Assembly (NCBI RefSeq): GCF_021018745.1
Contig: NZ_CP063845.1
Location: 310,001-374,000 of the forward strand
Reading direction: 5' to 3'
From: Gloeobacter morelensis MG652769
GTDB taxonomy: Bacteria > Cyanobacteriota > Cyanobacteriia > Gloeobacterales > Gloeobacteraceae
DNA length: 64,000 nucleotides
Shown: positions 8,555 to 17,800 of the stretch, one piece after another
Numbering within the stretch: position 1 is the first letter of the stretch
Layout: every line of letters begins with the position of its first letter
Notes under the pieces: generated by a model
The model's database searches: none
Told to the model about the DNA's origin: nothing
Seen by the model: only the letters and a program-made list of their open reading frames with translations
Program-made: the position numbers and the translations under genes

Positions 8555-10111
8555 CTACAGAATGCCCACGGAGCGGCGGATGGCGGCGAGCGCCCGGTTG
8601 TAGTCGATGACCGCGATGAGCCGGTTGACCCGCGCCTGGGTCAGATCGCGGTCGGAGGTGATCACGTCGGTCTGGGTGCCCACCCCCGCCTGGAAGCGCA
8701 GCCGGGCCAGGCGCAGGGCTTCGGTGGCGCTGGCCACGGCGGCGGTGGCCGAATCGACGCGCTGGCGGGCCGTCTCCAGGCTGGAGATCGAACTTTCGAC
8801 GCTGAAGCGAATGGTGTTGTAGGTGTCTACAAAGCGCGCCTCGGCGGTCTTGGCGTCGGCGACCGCCTGGGCGGCCTGGGCGGCAGCCAGCCCGCCGTCA
8901 AAAGCGTTCCAGCGGATCTGCGCCCCCGCGCTGTAGCCGGTGTAGATGCCGACGATGCGATCGAGCAGGTTATCGAAGGCGTCGCCGGTGGCGAAGATAC
9001 TGATCTGCGGCGCCACCGAGGCGTAGGCGACCGCTTCGTTGGCTTTTGCCGCCCGCCGCAGGGCGTCCTGCTGGGCCAGTTCGACGCGGTTGTAGAGCGC
9101 CCGGTAGATTGTCTCGTCGAGGCCCAATTGCCAGGTGCCGGTCTCCTCGACCGGGTCGGCCGCCTCGACGGTGGTGGGCACCTGGAAGTTGAGGGCGCGC
9201 GCCAGGTTGCGCTGGTTGATCTCGCGCTGGTTGACTGCGGTCAGCCGCTGCTGGACGGAGTTGGCCAGCTGGGTCTCCGCCTGCAGCACCGCAAAGCGGG
9301 TGCCCACCCCGGCCCGCTCCTGGGCACGCGCGTCGTTGAGGCTCGCCTCGGCGCTTTTGACGGCGGCATCGCCGATTTGCACGTTGCCGTCGGCGGCCTG
9401 CAGATCGTAGTAAGCACCGATGACGTTGTTGATCAGATCCTGGCGGGTGCGCTCGTAGTCGAGGCGGGCGGCCTGCAGGTTCTCTTCGGCGGCGAGGATG
9501 CGGCTGCCCACCAGGCCGCTGGTGAAGATATTCCAGTCGATGCGCACCTGGCCCTGGAGAATGGCGCTTTCGGACAAAAAGGCGCTGCTGACACCGCCGG
9601 AGGAAGAATCGCCGAAGAGCAGGCCGGTGAGGGCGGCTGCCTGGGTCGAATTGAAAAGTCCCGGCCCGATCAGGCTCTGGGTGATGGCGGTGGTGTCGGT
9701 GGTGGAAGTGCTCGAACCGGTAACGAGGGCTCGGGAGATGGCCGCCTGGGGCGATTGGTTATAAGAGTACCCGCCCGAAAGGCTCACCGTCGGGAACAGC
9801 CCCGCTTCGGCCTGCCGCTTGACCGCCTCGGCGCGCTCGACGGCAATCCGGGCAATCAGCAGCGTCGGACTGTTGCCCAGGGAGGTGTTGACGGCATCCT
9901 GCAGTGTCAGGGCGCGGTTGCTCTGGATGCGCAGCTGCACGGCGTTGTTCGGCAGCGGCGGCATCGTCGCGCGCACCGGCGGCCCGTCCAGGCTCGCGGC
10001 GGTCGTGCTCGGACCGTCCGGGCCGCTCAACTGGCCGACGGTCTGGGCGTGGGCCGGGGATAGCCCCAGACCCAAAGCGAACAGCATCACGGCGCTACGG
10101 ATTCTCATCAA
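8555..10111 (-). CDS. TolC family outer-membrane efflux protein
   Basis: A 518-residue protein with a signal peptide (SAVMLFALGLGLSPAHAQ). It has the two-fold TolC architecture of long alternating helices: ALTLQDAVNTSLGNSPTLLI and VERAEAVKRQAEAGLFPTVS in the first half, then LAQQDALRRAAKANEAVAYA and LRLARLRFQAGVGTQTDVIT in the second. TolC forms the outer-membrane duct of tripartite efflux pumps and type I secretion. No inner-membrane pump or adaptor is adjacent, so it may serve several exporters. The first codon is ATG followed by a second Met. Confidence 0.9.
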   Translation of the reverse strand: MMRIRSAVMLFALGLGLSPAHAQTVGQLSGPDGPSTTAASLDGPPVRATMPPLPNNAVQLRIQSNRALTLQDAVNTSLGNSPTLLIARIAVERAEAVKRQAEAGLFPTVSLSGGYSYNQSPQAAISRALVTGSSTSTTDTTAITQSLIGPGLFNSTQAAALTGLLFGDSSSGGVSSAFLSESAILQGQVRIDWNIFTSGLVGSRILAAEENLQAARLDYERTRQDLINNVIGAYYDLQAADGNVQIGDAAVKSAEASLNDARAQERAGVGTRFAVLQAETQLANSVQQRLTAVNQREINQRNLARALNFQVPTTVEAADPVEETGTWQLGLDETIYRALYNRVELAQQDALRRAAKANEAVAYASVAPQISIFATGDAFDNLLDRIVGIYTGYSAGAQIRWNAFDGGLAAAQAAQAVADAKTAEARFVDTYNTIRFSVESSISSLETARQRVDSATAAVASATEALRLARLRFQAGVGTQTDVITSDRDLTQARVNRLIAVIDYNRALAAIRRSVGIL

Positions 10112-10739
10112 AATTCCCTCAAAAAAACGGCAATGGCAGTCTGAAACCGGGGCGGTCGCTATCGAAGCACGATCGCCGATGCGGCGTCGGCGTTTGTGTG
10201 CCCTTTTCCCGCAGAAATGGCTCGCGTCTCCGGCCTATGGGGGCAGGCTTTCCCGCCAGGATTCCAGGCAGAAAACAGGCAATCCTCCGTACCCGACGCC
10301 CGGGTGGGCAGGACGACACGGTGCGTCCGGGTGCCGGAACGGCCGCTCCGTCGCGCCCTGCAAAGACTCTCCCAACCGGTTGCCGACGGCCGCGTTGGGG
10401 GGCTTTGTGCTGGGTCACCTGTTGCTGGGCTGCAAAGACCCTCCCAACCGGTTGCCGACGGCCGCTCCGTTTGCGAAAACTGCCCGGCAACAGGAAAATC
10501 ACCAATGCGCTTCCATTGCAAAGTGGCGTTCATGGTGAAGTTTAGGGTGCGGGTGCGATGGGAGTCAAGCCAAGCGAAAAGCCTACCGGTCGGTCGGTCG
10601 CCTATTTGTTGGCGGTGAACGGTTTTTCTGGATTTATCCGCTACGCTTTCGGGGTATCTTGTGCTCAACCGCCAAACGCCCTGGACTCGATGCGTATCGG
10701 CCGGGCGGTTGGGCTAGTTGTTTCGGAGTGCACGGACCT
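10112..10739. other. 628-base intergenic region holding a direct repeat
   Basis: No convincing gene. Its main structure is a pair of 36-base direct repeats (listed separately) within a GC-rich stretch. The right end is more AT-rich and carries the start region of the LysM/M23 gene. Confidence 0.6.
10358..10465. repeat. two 36-base direct repeats, 72 bases apart
   Basis: The 36 bases at 10358-10393 recur at 10430-10465 with one mismatch (position 11, T/C). The shared core is CTCCCAACCGGTTGCCGACG. GGCCGCTCCGT also occurs both before the first copy (10341) and at the end of the second (10461). This suggests a longer repeating unit that has partly diverged. AACCGGTT is itself palindromic. The region has no coding evidence. 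Confidence 0.8.
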
Positions 10740-11786
10740 ATGATCCCCCAGCCAAAGGCGCCGACGGTGACGATACAGAGGCGGTCGCCCGCCCGGGTCG
10801 CCCAGCGCCGACGGTCGTGGGGCGGGTGGGCCGCAGCGGCACTCGCGGTGGCGGTTGCCGCAGGCGGCACCATCGCTTTGCGCAACACCGCCCCTGTCGA
10901 GCAGACCGCCGATACCAACCTCGTCCTGCTGCTGCAGCAACACAGTCCATCCAAAGTGATCGCCGCCCTGGCGGCCGTCGAAAGCGGCACCCTCGCAATG
11001 CTCGACGGCCGCCGCTCGGTAGTGAGCCATCCGGTATCGGCCGGCGACACGCTCGCGTCGCTGGCGGCGGCCTACAAGCTGGACGCCCGCTCGATCGCTT
11101 TTTCCAACGGCTTCGACCTGCAAAGTCCCCTCACCCCGGGCCAGAAACTGCTCATCCCGCCGGTGGATGGTCTAGTCTACCGGGTCCAACGCCGCGATAC
11201 CCTGGTCGCCGTCTCCGAGCGCCACCGCGTCCCGATCACCGCCATCGCCAAAGCGACCGGACCGGGTTTTCAGGATTTTATTTCCCCCGGCCAGTTGCTG
11301 GTCATCCCCGGTGACGCCGAGGCGCTGACGGCCTTCAGTCGGGCCGCCGAGCCGGTCAATGCCCTCGCATCGCTGGCGGTCACGGGTCGCGGCGTCGCCG
11401 AAGCTCCCCGCTCGCCGCGCGGCTACGTGTGGCCCGTCCGGGGCTTCGTGATTTCGCCCTACGGCCCGCGCGGGGGCCGCAGGCATCTGGGAATCGATAT
11501 TGCCGGGCCGAGCGGTTCGCCCGTGGCCACCGTCCGCCGGGGGACGGTGCTGTTTGCCGGCTGGATGTCCGGCGGCTTCGGCAACGCCGTCGATGTCCGC
11601 CACGAGGACGGCATCGTCAGCCGCTACGCCCATCTGTCGCGCGTCCTCGTCCGCCCCGGCCAGATCCTCGAAGCCGGTCAGATTCTCGGAGCCAGCGGCT
11701 GTACCGGTCGCTGCACCGGTCCGCATCTGCACCTGGAGTTGCACGTGGGCGGCCGGGCGGTCAACCCGCTGCCTTTTTTGAAATGA
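10740..11786 (+). CDS. LysM-containing M23 family metallopeptidase (peptidoglycan hydrolase or activator)
   Basis: From ATG 10740 (GGAG 11 bases upstream) this is a 348-residue envelope protein. A single membrane anchor lies at about 28-47 (WAAAALAVAVAAGGTIAL). Two LysM repeats follow (SHPVSAGDTLASLAAAYKLD and YRVQRRDTLVAVSERHRVP, each ending in a PGQ-LLIP type element). The LytM/M23 domain has RRHLGIDIAG (zinc His and Asp), SRYAHL and GPHLHLEL, so all metal ligands are present. It should bind peptidoglycan through LysM and cut peptide cross-links or activate an amidase. Confidence 0.9.
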   Translation: MIPQPKAPTVTIQRRSPARVAQRRRSWGGWAAAALAVAVAAGGTIALRNTAPVEQTADTNLVLLLQQHSPSKVIAALAAVESGTLAMLDGRRSVVSHPVSAGDTLASLAAAYKLDARSIAFSNGFDLQSPLTPGQKLLIPPVDGLVYRVQRRDTLVAVSERHRVPITAIAKATGPGFQDFISPGQLLVIPGDAEALTAFSRAAEPVNALASLAVTGRGVAEAPRSPRGYVWPVRGFVISPYGPRGGRRHLGIDIAGPSGSPVATVRRGTVLFAGWMSGGFGNAVDVRHEDGIVSRYAHLSRVLVRPGQILEAGQILGASGCTGRCTGPHLHLELHVGGRAVNPLPFLK

Positions 11787-11906
11787 GCTATCTTAGGGCA
11801 AGCTCGGCGATGGAAGCGTCTCCTGAATGATCAGGAACTATCCATTCCGCCCGGTCGTCCCCGCTTAAGATAATCCCAGTTTCAGGGAACGCTGGTCGCA
11901 TCTTCT

Positions 11907-12569
11907 ATGAATCTCCTTGCTGATCTTTACCGCTTTGTTGTCAACGATTGGTGGATTGCTGTCCCGCTGCTGCTGTGTTCGGTTTTGACCATCGCCGTGG
12001 TCACCGAGCGCTGGCTCTACATCAACCGCAACAAGACCGACGTCGATCGCTTTATTGTCCGGCTGCAGCGCGAGCTCGAGCGCGCCAACCTTTCTGGAGC
12101 GCGCAATCTCTGCGAACAGGTGGGCGGCGTGATTGGCGAAGTGGCCGAGGATGGGGTGCGGCTGCTTTCGGTGCCGCGCGTCAAGTTTGAGCAGGCCTTC
12201 GATATCACCATCAACCTGGGCATGCGCAAGTTCGAAAAGCACCTCAACGTGCTGGGCACGATCGGGGCGGTCGCCCCCTTTATCGGCCTACTTGGCACGG
12301 TAGTCGGCATCTTGCGCTCCTTCCAGACGTTCGCAGGCGAGGGGGCGACCAGCAACAAACTGGCGGCCGAAATCGGCTTTGCGCTGATTGCCACGGCGGC
12401 GGGTCTCATCGTCGCCATCGCCTCGGTGGTGGCCTACAACATCTTTCAGAACATCGTCGCCCAGTTCGAAGACGACTTTCAGCTGCTCAAGCTGCTGTTT
12501 CTCAACTTTGCCGACACCGCCGAATTTGAAGGCGAAGTGGTCGAAGAATCCACCATTCCCCAGCAGTAG
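11907..12569 (+). CDS. exbB: ExbB/TolQ/MotA-type proton channel protein
   Basis: A 220-residue inner-membrane protein. It has one helix near the N-terminus (about 15-38), a large cytoplasmic loop, and two closely spaced helices (about 115-140, VLGTIGAVAPFIGLLGTVVG, and about 156-180, IGFALIATAAGLIVAIASVV). The last two carry the family signature. With ExbD it makes a proton-driven stator that energises TonB-dependent transport or Tol-type envelope work. It is followed after 12 bases by exbD. No tonB gene is adjacent. Confidence 0.9.
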   Translation: MNLLADLYRFVVNDWWIAVPLLLCSVLTIAVVTERWLYINRNKTDVDRFIVRLQRELERANLSGARNLCEQVGGVIGEVAEDGVRLLSVPRVKFEQAFDITINLGMRKFEKHLNVLGTIGAVAPFIGLLGTVVGILRSFQTFAGEGATSNKLAAEIGFALIATAAGLIVAIASVVAYNIFQNIVAQFEDDFQLLKLLFLNFADTAEFEGEVVEESTIPQQ

Positions 12570-12581
12570 GAGAATCAGACG

Positions 12582-13013
12582 ATGGCGATTCAAGCGGGTG
12601 GGAGCGGGCGGGGGCGGCGCAACCGCAGCGGTTTCACCGAAATCAACATCACTCCCCTCACCGACGTTTTTCTGGTGCTGGTAATTATCCTGCTCATCAC
12701 CGCGCCGCTCATTCAAAACAACGGCCTCAAGGTGGACCTGCCCACCTCCGCCACCGGCGACAAGCCCGAACAGAAAAAAAGCCTGGTGGTGGGCGTCGAC
12801 AAAGACGGCAAGTATTCGGTCAACGGGGCGGTCGTGCCCGAAGCCAATCTGCTCGCCGCCCTGCGCCGCGAAGCGGAGTCCTCCGGTCAGAAAGTATTGG
12901 TCGTGCAGGCCGACGCCGACGCCCGCCAAAAAAACGTCGTCAAGGTGATGGACGCCGCTCGCCAGGCGGGCCTGGAGAAGCTCGTCGTCGCCACCCAACC
13001 GAGCGGAGGCTGA
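12582..13013 (+). CDS. exbD: ExbD/TolR biopolymer transport protein
   Basis: A 143-residue protein with one membrane helix after a short basic tail. The helix begins EINITPLTDVFLVLVIILL and carries the essential proton-relay aspartate at about residue 28. The C-terminal periplasmic domain shows the ExbD pattern (VGVDKDGKYSVNG, then VVQADADARQKNVVKVMDAA). TAGGAG lies 10 bases before the ATG. It forms the stator with the ExbB protein encoded just upstream. Confidence 0.9.
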   Translation: MAIQAGGSGRGRRNRSGFTEINITPLTDVFLVLVIILLITAPLIQNNGLKVDLPTSATGDKPEQKKSLVVGVDKDGKYSVNGAVVPEANLLAALRREAESSGQKVLVVQADADARQKNVVKVMDAARQAGLEKLVVATQPSGG

Positions 13014-13128
13014 AGCCCAGCCCACCGGCTGTGGACAATGTTGTGAATTTTTGCTGAGTGCTTGCCCGCCCGGATCGAGTCGCTACACTGAAGGCGATCA
13101 CCTGCGTCTTCATCCAGGGTACCGAACA

Positions 13129-13350
13129 ATGTCTTGCCTTGTGCTACTGTGCGCGACGGTCGTGGCAGCCGCCATCCTGGCCGGGATCACCTACTACTAC
13201 GGCCAATCGCGCTCCAGCGCCCGCAAGGCCCTGCGCTACACGCCGATTGCGCGCCCCGAGCCACCCAAGAGCCGCGAAGAGATCATCGCCATGCTCGAGC
13301 GCCAGTTCAACAATAGCCCCTCCAGCGGCCCGCCCGAGCGCAATTTGTAA
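13129..13350 (+). CDS. small single-pass membrane protein
   Basis: A 73-residue protein with an N-terminal membrane helix (LVLLCATVVAAAILAGITYY) and a basic, proline-rich cytoplasmic or periplasmic tail (RYTPIARPEPPKSREEI). It lies 115 bases after exbD and overlaps the next gene's start (TAATG), so it is likely in the same transcript. It might be an accessory of the ExbB/ExbD stator, which is inference from position only. Confidence 0.6.
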   Translation: MSCLVLLCATVVAAAILAGITYYYGQSRSSARKALRYTPIARPEPPKSREEIIAMLERQFNNSPSSGPPERNL

Positions 13351-13652
13351 TGCTTCCCGCTATCGACCCACTCAGCTTTCCAGACGCAGCCTTCATCGGT
13401 GACGTCCTGGTATTCGATGTGCGCGGCCGCAATCTCGACACCGTCGAGGGCATCCAGGTCAAACCGGCGCGCGGTGTGCGGGCGATGCTCGGTGACCCGC
13501 TCGCGCGCCGCGACAGCCCGGTCCACACCGGTCCGGATCGCCTGACGGTGACGGTGCAGATCGACTTCGACGCCTACCCCGGCGACCGGCGCCTTTGGGT
13601 ACAATCGCCCACCGGCGACAGCAACCCGCTGATTTTGACGGTCATGCTTTAG
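13350..13652 (+). CDS. small conserved-looking protein, beta-rich, unknown function
   Basis: A 100-residue protein whose ATG shares a base with the previous TAA, a sign of translational coupling. The residue pattern (VLVFDVRGRNLDTVEGIQV, then LTVTVQIDFDAYPGDRRLWV, ending SNPLILTVML) resembles an IPT/TIG-like immunoglobulin fold. It has no signal peptide. The function is unknown. It closes the exbB-exbD group, and a dispersed repeat begins shortly after its stop. Confidence 0.6.
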   Translation: MLPAIDPLSFPDAAFIGDVLVFDVRGRNLDTVEGIQVKPARGVRAMLGDPLARRDSPVHTGPDRLTVTVQIDFDAYPGDRRLWVQSPTGDSNPLILTVML

Positions 13653-13701
13653 GGCAGGTATCAGTGGAAAACCACTGCAGCTCAACAACCATCCATCCCC
13701 T

Positions 13702-13900
13702 CCGCCGCAGTCGACACGCGTCGTGCAGGCCCTAAAAGAATAAACCCATCCCACCCACCAATTCTCATACCCACCGTGCCTTTAAGTCCGGGGGGTGTCG
13801 GGGGGCTGGCAGCCCCCCGACGCGGGGAGGGGGAGAGCGCGAGAGGGGAACCCAAAGGGGGTTCCGCCTCTCGCACCCACAGATCGTTGTGCAAAACCAG
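13702..13900 (+). repeat. dispersed ~200-base repeat, copy A (two hairpins)
   Basis: One of three copies of the same element (others at 36587-36790 and 41634-41830). Shared blocks are GCAGTCGACACGCGTCGTGCA, CCATCCCACCCA, AGTCCGGGGGGTGTCGGGGG and CGCGGGGAGGGGGAGAGCGC. Two hairpins are present: about 13797-13822 (GTCGGGG.. / ..CCCCGAC) and 13840-13874 (GCGAGAGG GGAACCC, 5-base loop, GGGTTCC G CCTCTCGC). It contains no gene. The region 13653-14032 holds nothing else apart from the start of the lipoprotein gene. Confidence 0.85.
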
Positions 13901-14032
13901 TTGCCAGGCATCAGAAAAAAACCGTTGCAACCAGGTTTCGAGTTGGTCTGTCGAGGTTTGCAGGCAGACTGCCGTTGCTCGTACAATCGAAAACCGCTCT
14001 AATAGAAGAGTTAAGGCATTAAGGATTGTAAA

Positions 14033-14713
14033 GTGAAGCGCTTGCTTTGGGCTCTGGCTCTGGTGCTTGCCGGTTGTGCCTCCCAGACCGATGCGGTCTC
14101 CGAAGTACCCAAACCCTCCGAGGCGCCCCCTACCGCCACTGTTCCCGACGGCCGCAAGCGCCTGGTGCTGCCGGTGCGCTCGGCGCGGGACATTTTTGTG
14201 CTCAAGGCGGACGGCACCCCCTTTCGCGACGCCCGCAACGGCTACAAAGGCGAAATTTCTGTCGAACCGTACACTTCCAGGCTCGATTTGAGCGCGCTTT
14301 CGGTCACCCGCGGCGGTGCGACGCGCCACAGCTTGGTGGTCGAGTTGCCCTACACCGACGCACAGCACAACGTCAGCGACGATCGCCCGGCGGTGTTTCT
14401 CGAAGTCGATGGCCGCACCCTGCGCGACGGCGTGGCGGTTGACAGCGTTATCCAGACGGTGGCGCGCGGCGAGCAAAAAGCGACGCGTATTGCCTTTGCT
14501 CTGCTGGAGGAGGGCCTCGCCCAGATCCAGCAGGCGAAGGAGCGGGTAGGAATCAAAGTGCGCCTTAAATCGGACATTCTGGCGGCGGCGGGCGAGTGCG
14601 AGCGGGCCGCCCCCGGCTCCGCCGCCGCCCAGGACTGCCGCAAACCCTACACCGGCCGCACCATCGAAGGGCAGGGTCTGGCGCAGCTCAAGACGTTTTT
14701 GGCCGGTGGGTGA
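14033..14713 (+). CDS. lipoprotein of unknown function
   Basis: A GTG start at 14033 follows AAGGA. The 226-residue product has a short lipoprotein signal with lipobox LAGC (Cys15), so it should be lipid-anchored in the envelope. The mature part is mixed alpha/beta with no domain I recognise. A hydrophilic Thr/Pro linker (about 20-45) is followed by FVLKADGTPFRDARNGYKG, and the C-terminus ends in a helix near AQLKTFLAGG. Cys183 and Cys195 could form a disulfide. Confidence 0.75.
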   Translation: MKRLLWALALVLAGCASQTDAVSEVPKPSEAPPTATVPDGRKRLVLPVRSARDIFVLKADGTPFRDARNGYKGEISVEPYTSRLDLSALSVTRGGATRHSLVVELPYTDAQHNVSDDRPAVFLEVDGRTLRDGVAVDSVIQTVARGEQKATRIAFALLEEGLAQIQQAKERVGIKVRLKSDILAAAGECERAAPGSAAAQDCRKPYTGRTIEGQGLAQLKTFLAGG

Positions 14714-15052
14714 TTGAGGTATTTTGGGCGCAGTCAGGCTCTGACGCCCTGCAACCTTGCTTGCATAGACCAGGCTGCTGCGGTAGCAACGGACGCTGCG
14801 TCGATGCCGTCATAGACTTTAATCTATCATTTTTGAAATAATCATCAGCTTGTCTTCGGTTGCTTGTAACGGTAAGTTAAATGCAAGCACAAACAAGCTG
14901 GAAACTGCTTTGTTTTTCCGGCACACGAGGCGGGTGTAAATCTACCTGCGGGCGTGGAGTCTCAAACTGTTTGGCTTTATCGCATGTCGCAGACTGCGCA
15001 GCTAATTTTTGCTGGCGCACTGAATTGCATCGTCCAATCTGGGAGGTATTTT
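14714..15052. other. intergenic region, no gene seen
   Basis: The first part is GC-rich with a GTCAG/CTGAC hairpin near 14740-14755. The right part is AT-richer and leads to a strong Shine-Dalgarno (GGGAGG) before 15053. I see no credible coding frame. Confidence 0.5.
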
Positions 15053-16105
15053 ATGCGTAGCGCTACCGTAGGCCGCAGACCCGTATGTTTTCGAGCAATA
15101 CTCGCCGCTTCGGCAGTAACAGCCAGTCTTCTGGCACCCGGGGCTGCCTGGGCGCAGGCAGGGCCGCCGGGGGCGGTCGAGCAGTTTCAGCTGTGGACGC
15201 AGGTGGCGGTGGCCAAGTCCTTTGCGCCGGGCATCAAGGGTATTCTCGAACTGTGGCCGCGCTTTCGCAGCCGCCCGGATTTTGCGCTCGATCGGTTTTT
15301 CATCCGGCCCTGGGTGGCCTTTCGGATCGACGAGAGCAACAGCGTCTGGCTGGGGGCGGCGGCGATTTTGAACTATCCGGCCGGCCGCGCCGAGCAGACC
15401 GAGACACGCTTTTTGCAGCAGCACGTGGGGGCCTATCCGGCAGGAGATTGGACGATTTCGACCCGGGTGCGCGTCGAGGAGCGCATCTTGCCTAATGCTC
15501 CAAGCCTGTCGGTGCGCCTGCGGGCGCGCGCCGGAATCGAAGTCCCCCTCGACCCGGACAAGATTTGGTCGTTTATTCTGAACGATGAAATCTTTTTCAA
15601 CCTCAACGACGCCGGGGTGAACAACCTCCGAGGCGGGCTCACCGAGAATCGCGCCATCGCCGGATTTAAGACCAGGGTGGCGCCGGGGGTGGGCATCGAG
15701 TTCGGCTACCAGCACAACTGGGTCAACCGCGATACGACCTTTGACGATATCAAACACTGCCTGCTGTTCAATATTGCCTTGGATATCGACGAGATGACGG
15801 CGGCGCCCAAGCAGGCCGAGGCGACCGATGACAAGCAAGTGGGTGCCGCACCACAGACCGAGGTGGTCGTTGCCCAGAAGCCACCCGAACCCACCGAGCC
15901 GACCGTGGATATTTTTGCCTCCAAGCCCCAGGAGCCGACGGTCGCCGAACTGGCCGCCGAACCCCAGATCCAAACCCGGCTTTCAGCCCAGCTTGCTACC
16001 GCCAAACCAGCCCAGGCAGATTCCCCGCAAAAGCCAGAGAAGCCCTTCAAGCCCCTGGCGATGGATTTTCTCGACGGCGATGCGGCGGAGTCCTACGACC
16101 CCTGA
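15053..16105 (+). CDS. DUF2490-type outer-membrane beta-barrel protein with Pro/Glu-rich tail
   Basis: ATG 15053 is chosen because GGGAGG lies just upstream and the sequence then begins with a signal peptide (AILAASAVTASLLAPGAAWA). The middle (about 45-240) has the DUF2490 layout: QFQLWTQVAVAKSFAPG, RFFIRPWVAFRIDESNSVWL, and GIEFGYQHNWVNRD near the end of the barrel. These proteins are likely small outer-membrane barrels of unknown role. The last 100 residues are low-complexity and rich in Pro, Glu and Lys. This tail is unusual for the family and could span the periplasm or bind a partner. Confidence 0.75.
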   Translation: MRSATVGRRPVCFRAILAASAVTASLLAPGAAWAQAGPPGAVEQFQLWTQVAVAKSFAPGIKGILELWPRFRSRPDFALDRFFIRPWVAFRIDESNSVWLGAAAILNYPAGRAEQTETRFLQQHVGAYPAGDWTISTRVRVEERILPNAPSLSVRLRARAGIEVPLDPDKIWSFILNDEIFFNLNDAGVNNLRGGLTENRAIAGFKTRVAPGVGIEFGYQHNWVNRDTTFDDIKHCLLFNIALDIDEMTAAPKQAEATDDKQVGAAPQTEVVVAQKPPEPTEPTVDIFASKPQEPTVAELAAEPQIQTRLSAQLATAKPAQADSPQKPEKPFKPLAMDFLDGDAAESYDP

Positions 16106-16183
16106 ATCGTCTGCTTGTGCCGGGCGCTCGCATCGGCAAGCAAGATAGAATGGCTGACGTTTCGCCTGAGAGGCTACGACGCA

Positions 16184-17800
16184 ATGTTTCAGGACCGCTT
16201 GATTATCTTCGACACCACCCTCAGGGACGGCGAGCAGTCGCCGGGGGCTACGCTCAATGCCGATGAAAAGGTGGAGATTGCCCGGCAGCTCGCCCGACTC
16301 GGTGTCGATGTGATCGAGGCCGGCTTTGCCTACGCCAGCCCCGGCGATTTTGAGGCGGTCGAGCGGGTGGCCCGCACGGTGGGCACCGAGGACGGGCCGG
16401 TGGTCTGCAGTCTGGCGCGGGCCATCCGCTCAGACATCCAGGCAGCGGCCGAGGCGATCCGCCCCGCCGCCCGCGGCCGCATCCACACGTTCATCTCGAC
16501 TTCGGATATTCACCTGGAGCACCAGTTGCGCAAAAGCCGCCCCGAAGTGCTCGCCATCGCCGCCGAGATGGTAGCTTTTGCCAAAAGCTTCGTAGACGAT
16601 GTCGAATTTTCGCCGATGGACGCCGGCCGCTCCGACCCGGAATATCTCTACCGGGTACTCGAAGCAGCCATTGACGCCGGGGCGACCACCGTCAACATCC
16701 CCGACACGGTGGGCTATCTCACGCCCGCCGAATTCGGCGGCCTCATCCGCGGCATCGCCCAGAACGTGCGCGGCATCGAGCGGGCGGTGATTTCGGTGCA
16801 CTGCCACAACGATCTCGGTCTGGCGGTGGCCAATTCCCTTGCGGCCATCGAGAACGGCGCGCGCCAGATCGAGTGCACCATCAACGGCATCGGCGAGCGG
16901 GCGGGTAACTGCTCGCTCGAAGAAATCGTCATGGCCCTGCACGTGCGCCGCCAGTTCTTTAATCCGATCTTCGGCCGTCCGGCCGATGCGGCTACCCCCC
17001 TATGCGCCATCGACACCCGCCAGATCTACAAAAGCTCGCGGCTGGTCTCGCATCTGACCGGCATGCTCGTCCAGCCCAACAAGGCGATCGTGGGAGCGAA
17101 CGCCTTTGCCCACGAGTCGGGCATCCACCAGGACGGCGTGCTCAAAAACCGGCTCACCTACGAAATCCTGGACGCCGAGACGGTCGGAGTGAACGAAAAC
17201 CGGATCGTACTGGGCAAGCACTCGGGCCGCAACGCCTTTCGCACCCGATTGGGCGAATTGGGCTATGAACTGGGCGACGCCGATCTCAACCGCGCCTTTT
17301 TGCGCTTTAAAGAACTGGCGGACAAGAAAAAGACCGTGAGCGACTGGGACATCGAGGCCGTCATCTCCGACGAAATTCGCCTCATCCCCGAAGCCTACCG
17401 CCTGGAGCAGGTGCAGGTGAGCTGCGGTGAGCCGGGACTGCCCACCGCCACCGTCCGCCTCACCGGCCCCGACGGCGTCGAGCGCGTCGATGCGGCCGTG
17501 GGCACCGGCCCGGTCGACGCGGTCTACAAGGCGATCAATCGCCTCATCGAACTACCCAACGAACTGATCGAATTTTCGGTCCAGTCGGTGACGGCGGGCA
17601 TCGATGCGATGGGCGAAGTGACCATCCGCGTGCGCCAGGACGGACGCACCTTCAGCGGCCACGCAGCCAGCACCGATATCATCGTCGCCTCCACCCGCGC
17701 CTACCTCAACGCCCTCAACAAGCTCCACTTCGCTCTGGCCCACCCCACCCACTCCGGCGGCGCCCTCGCCCACCCCAACGCCGCCGCCCAGAAACTCTGA
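16184..17800 (+). CDS. leuA: 2-isopropylmalate synthase
   Basis: From ATG 16184 the product is 538 residues. The DRE-TIM barrel has [11 protein letters not shown] near the start, [14 protein letters not shown] (metal-binding HxH) and [16 protein letters not shown]-terminal LeuA dimer domain (about 390-510) is where leucine feedback inhibition acts in this family. The enzyme condenses acetyl-CoA with 2-oxoisovalerate in the first step of leucine synthesis. No other leu gene is adjacent. Its TGA overlaps the next gene's ATG by one base. Confidence 0.95.
   Translation: MFQDRLIIFDTTLRDGEQSPGATLNADEKVEIARQLARLGVDVIEAGFAYASPGDFEAVERVARTVGTEDGPVVCSLARAIRSDIQAAAEAIRPAARGRIHTFISTSDIHLEHQLRKSRPEVLAIAAEMVAFAKSFVDDVEFSPMDAGRSDPEYLYRVLEAAIDAGATTVNIPDTVGYLTPAEFGGLIRGIAQNVRGIERAVISVHCHNDLGLAVANSLAAIENGARQIECTINGIGERAGNCSLEEIVMALHVRRQFFNPIFGRPADAATPLCAIDTRQIYKSSRLVSHLTGMLVQPNKAIVGANAFAHESGIHQDGVLKNRLTYEILDAETVGVNENRIVLGKHSGRNAFRTRLGELGYELGDADLNRAFLRFKELADKKKTVSDWDIEAVISDEIRLIPEAYRLEQVQVSCGEPGLPTATVRLTGPDGVERVDAAVGTGPVDAVYKAINRLIELPNELIEFSVQSVTAGIDAMGEVTIRVRQDGRTFSGHAASTDIIVASTRAYLNALNKLHFALAHPTHSGGALAHPNAAAQKL

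Noticed and set aside
10338-10470. CRISPR array at the direct repeats
   Set aside because: Only two repeats, at a 72-base period with a partly repeated spacer and no cas genes; not a CRISPR.
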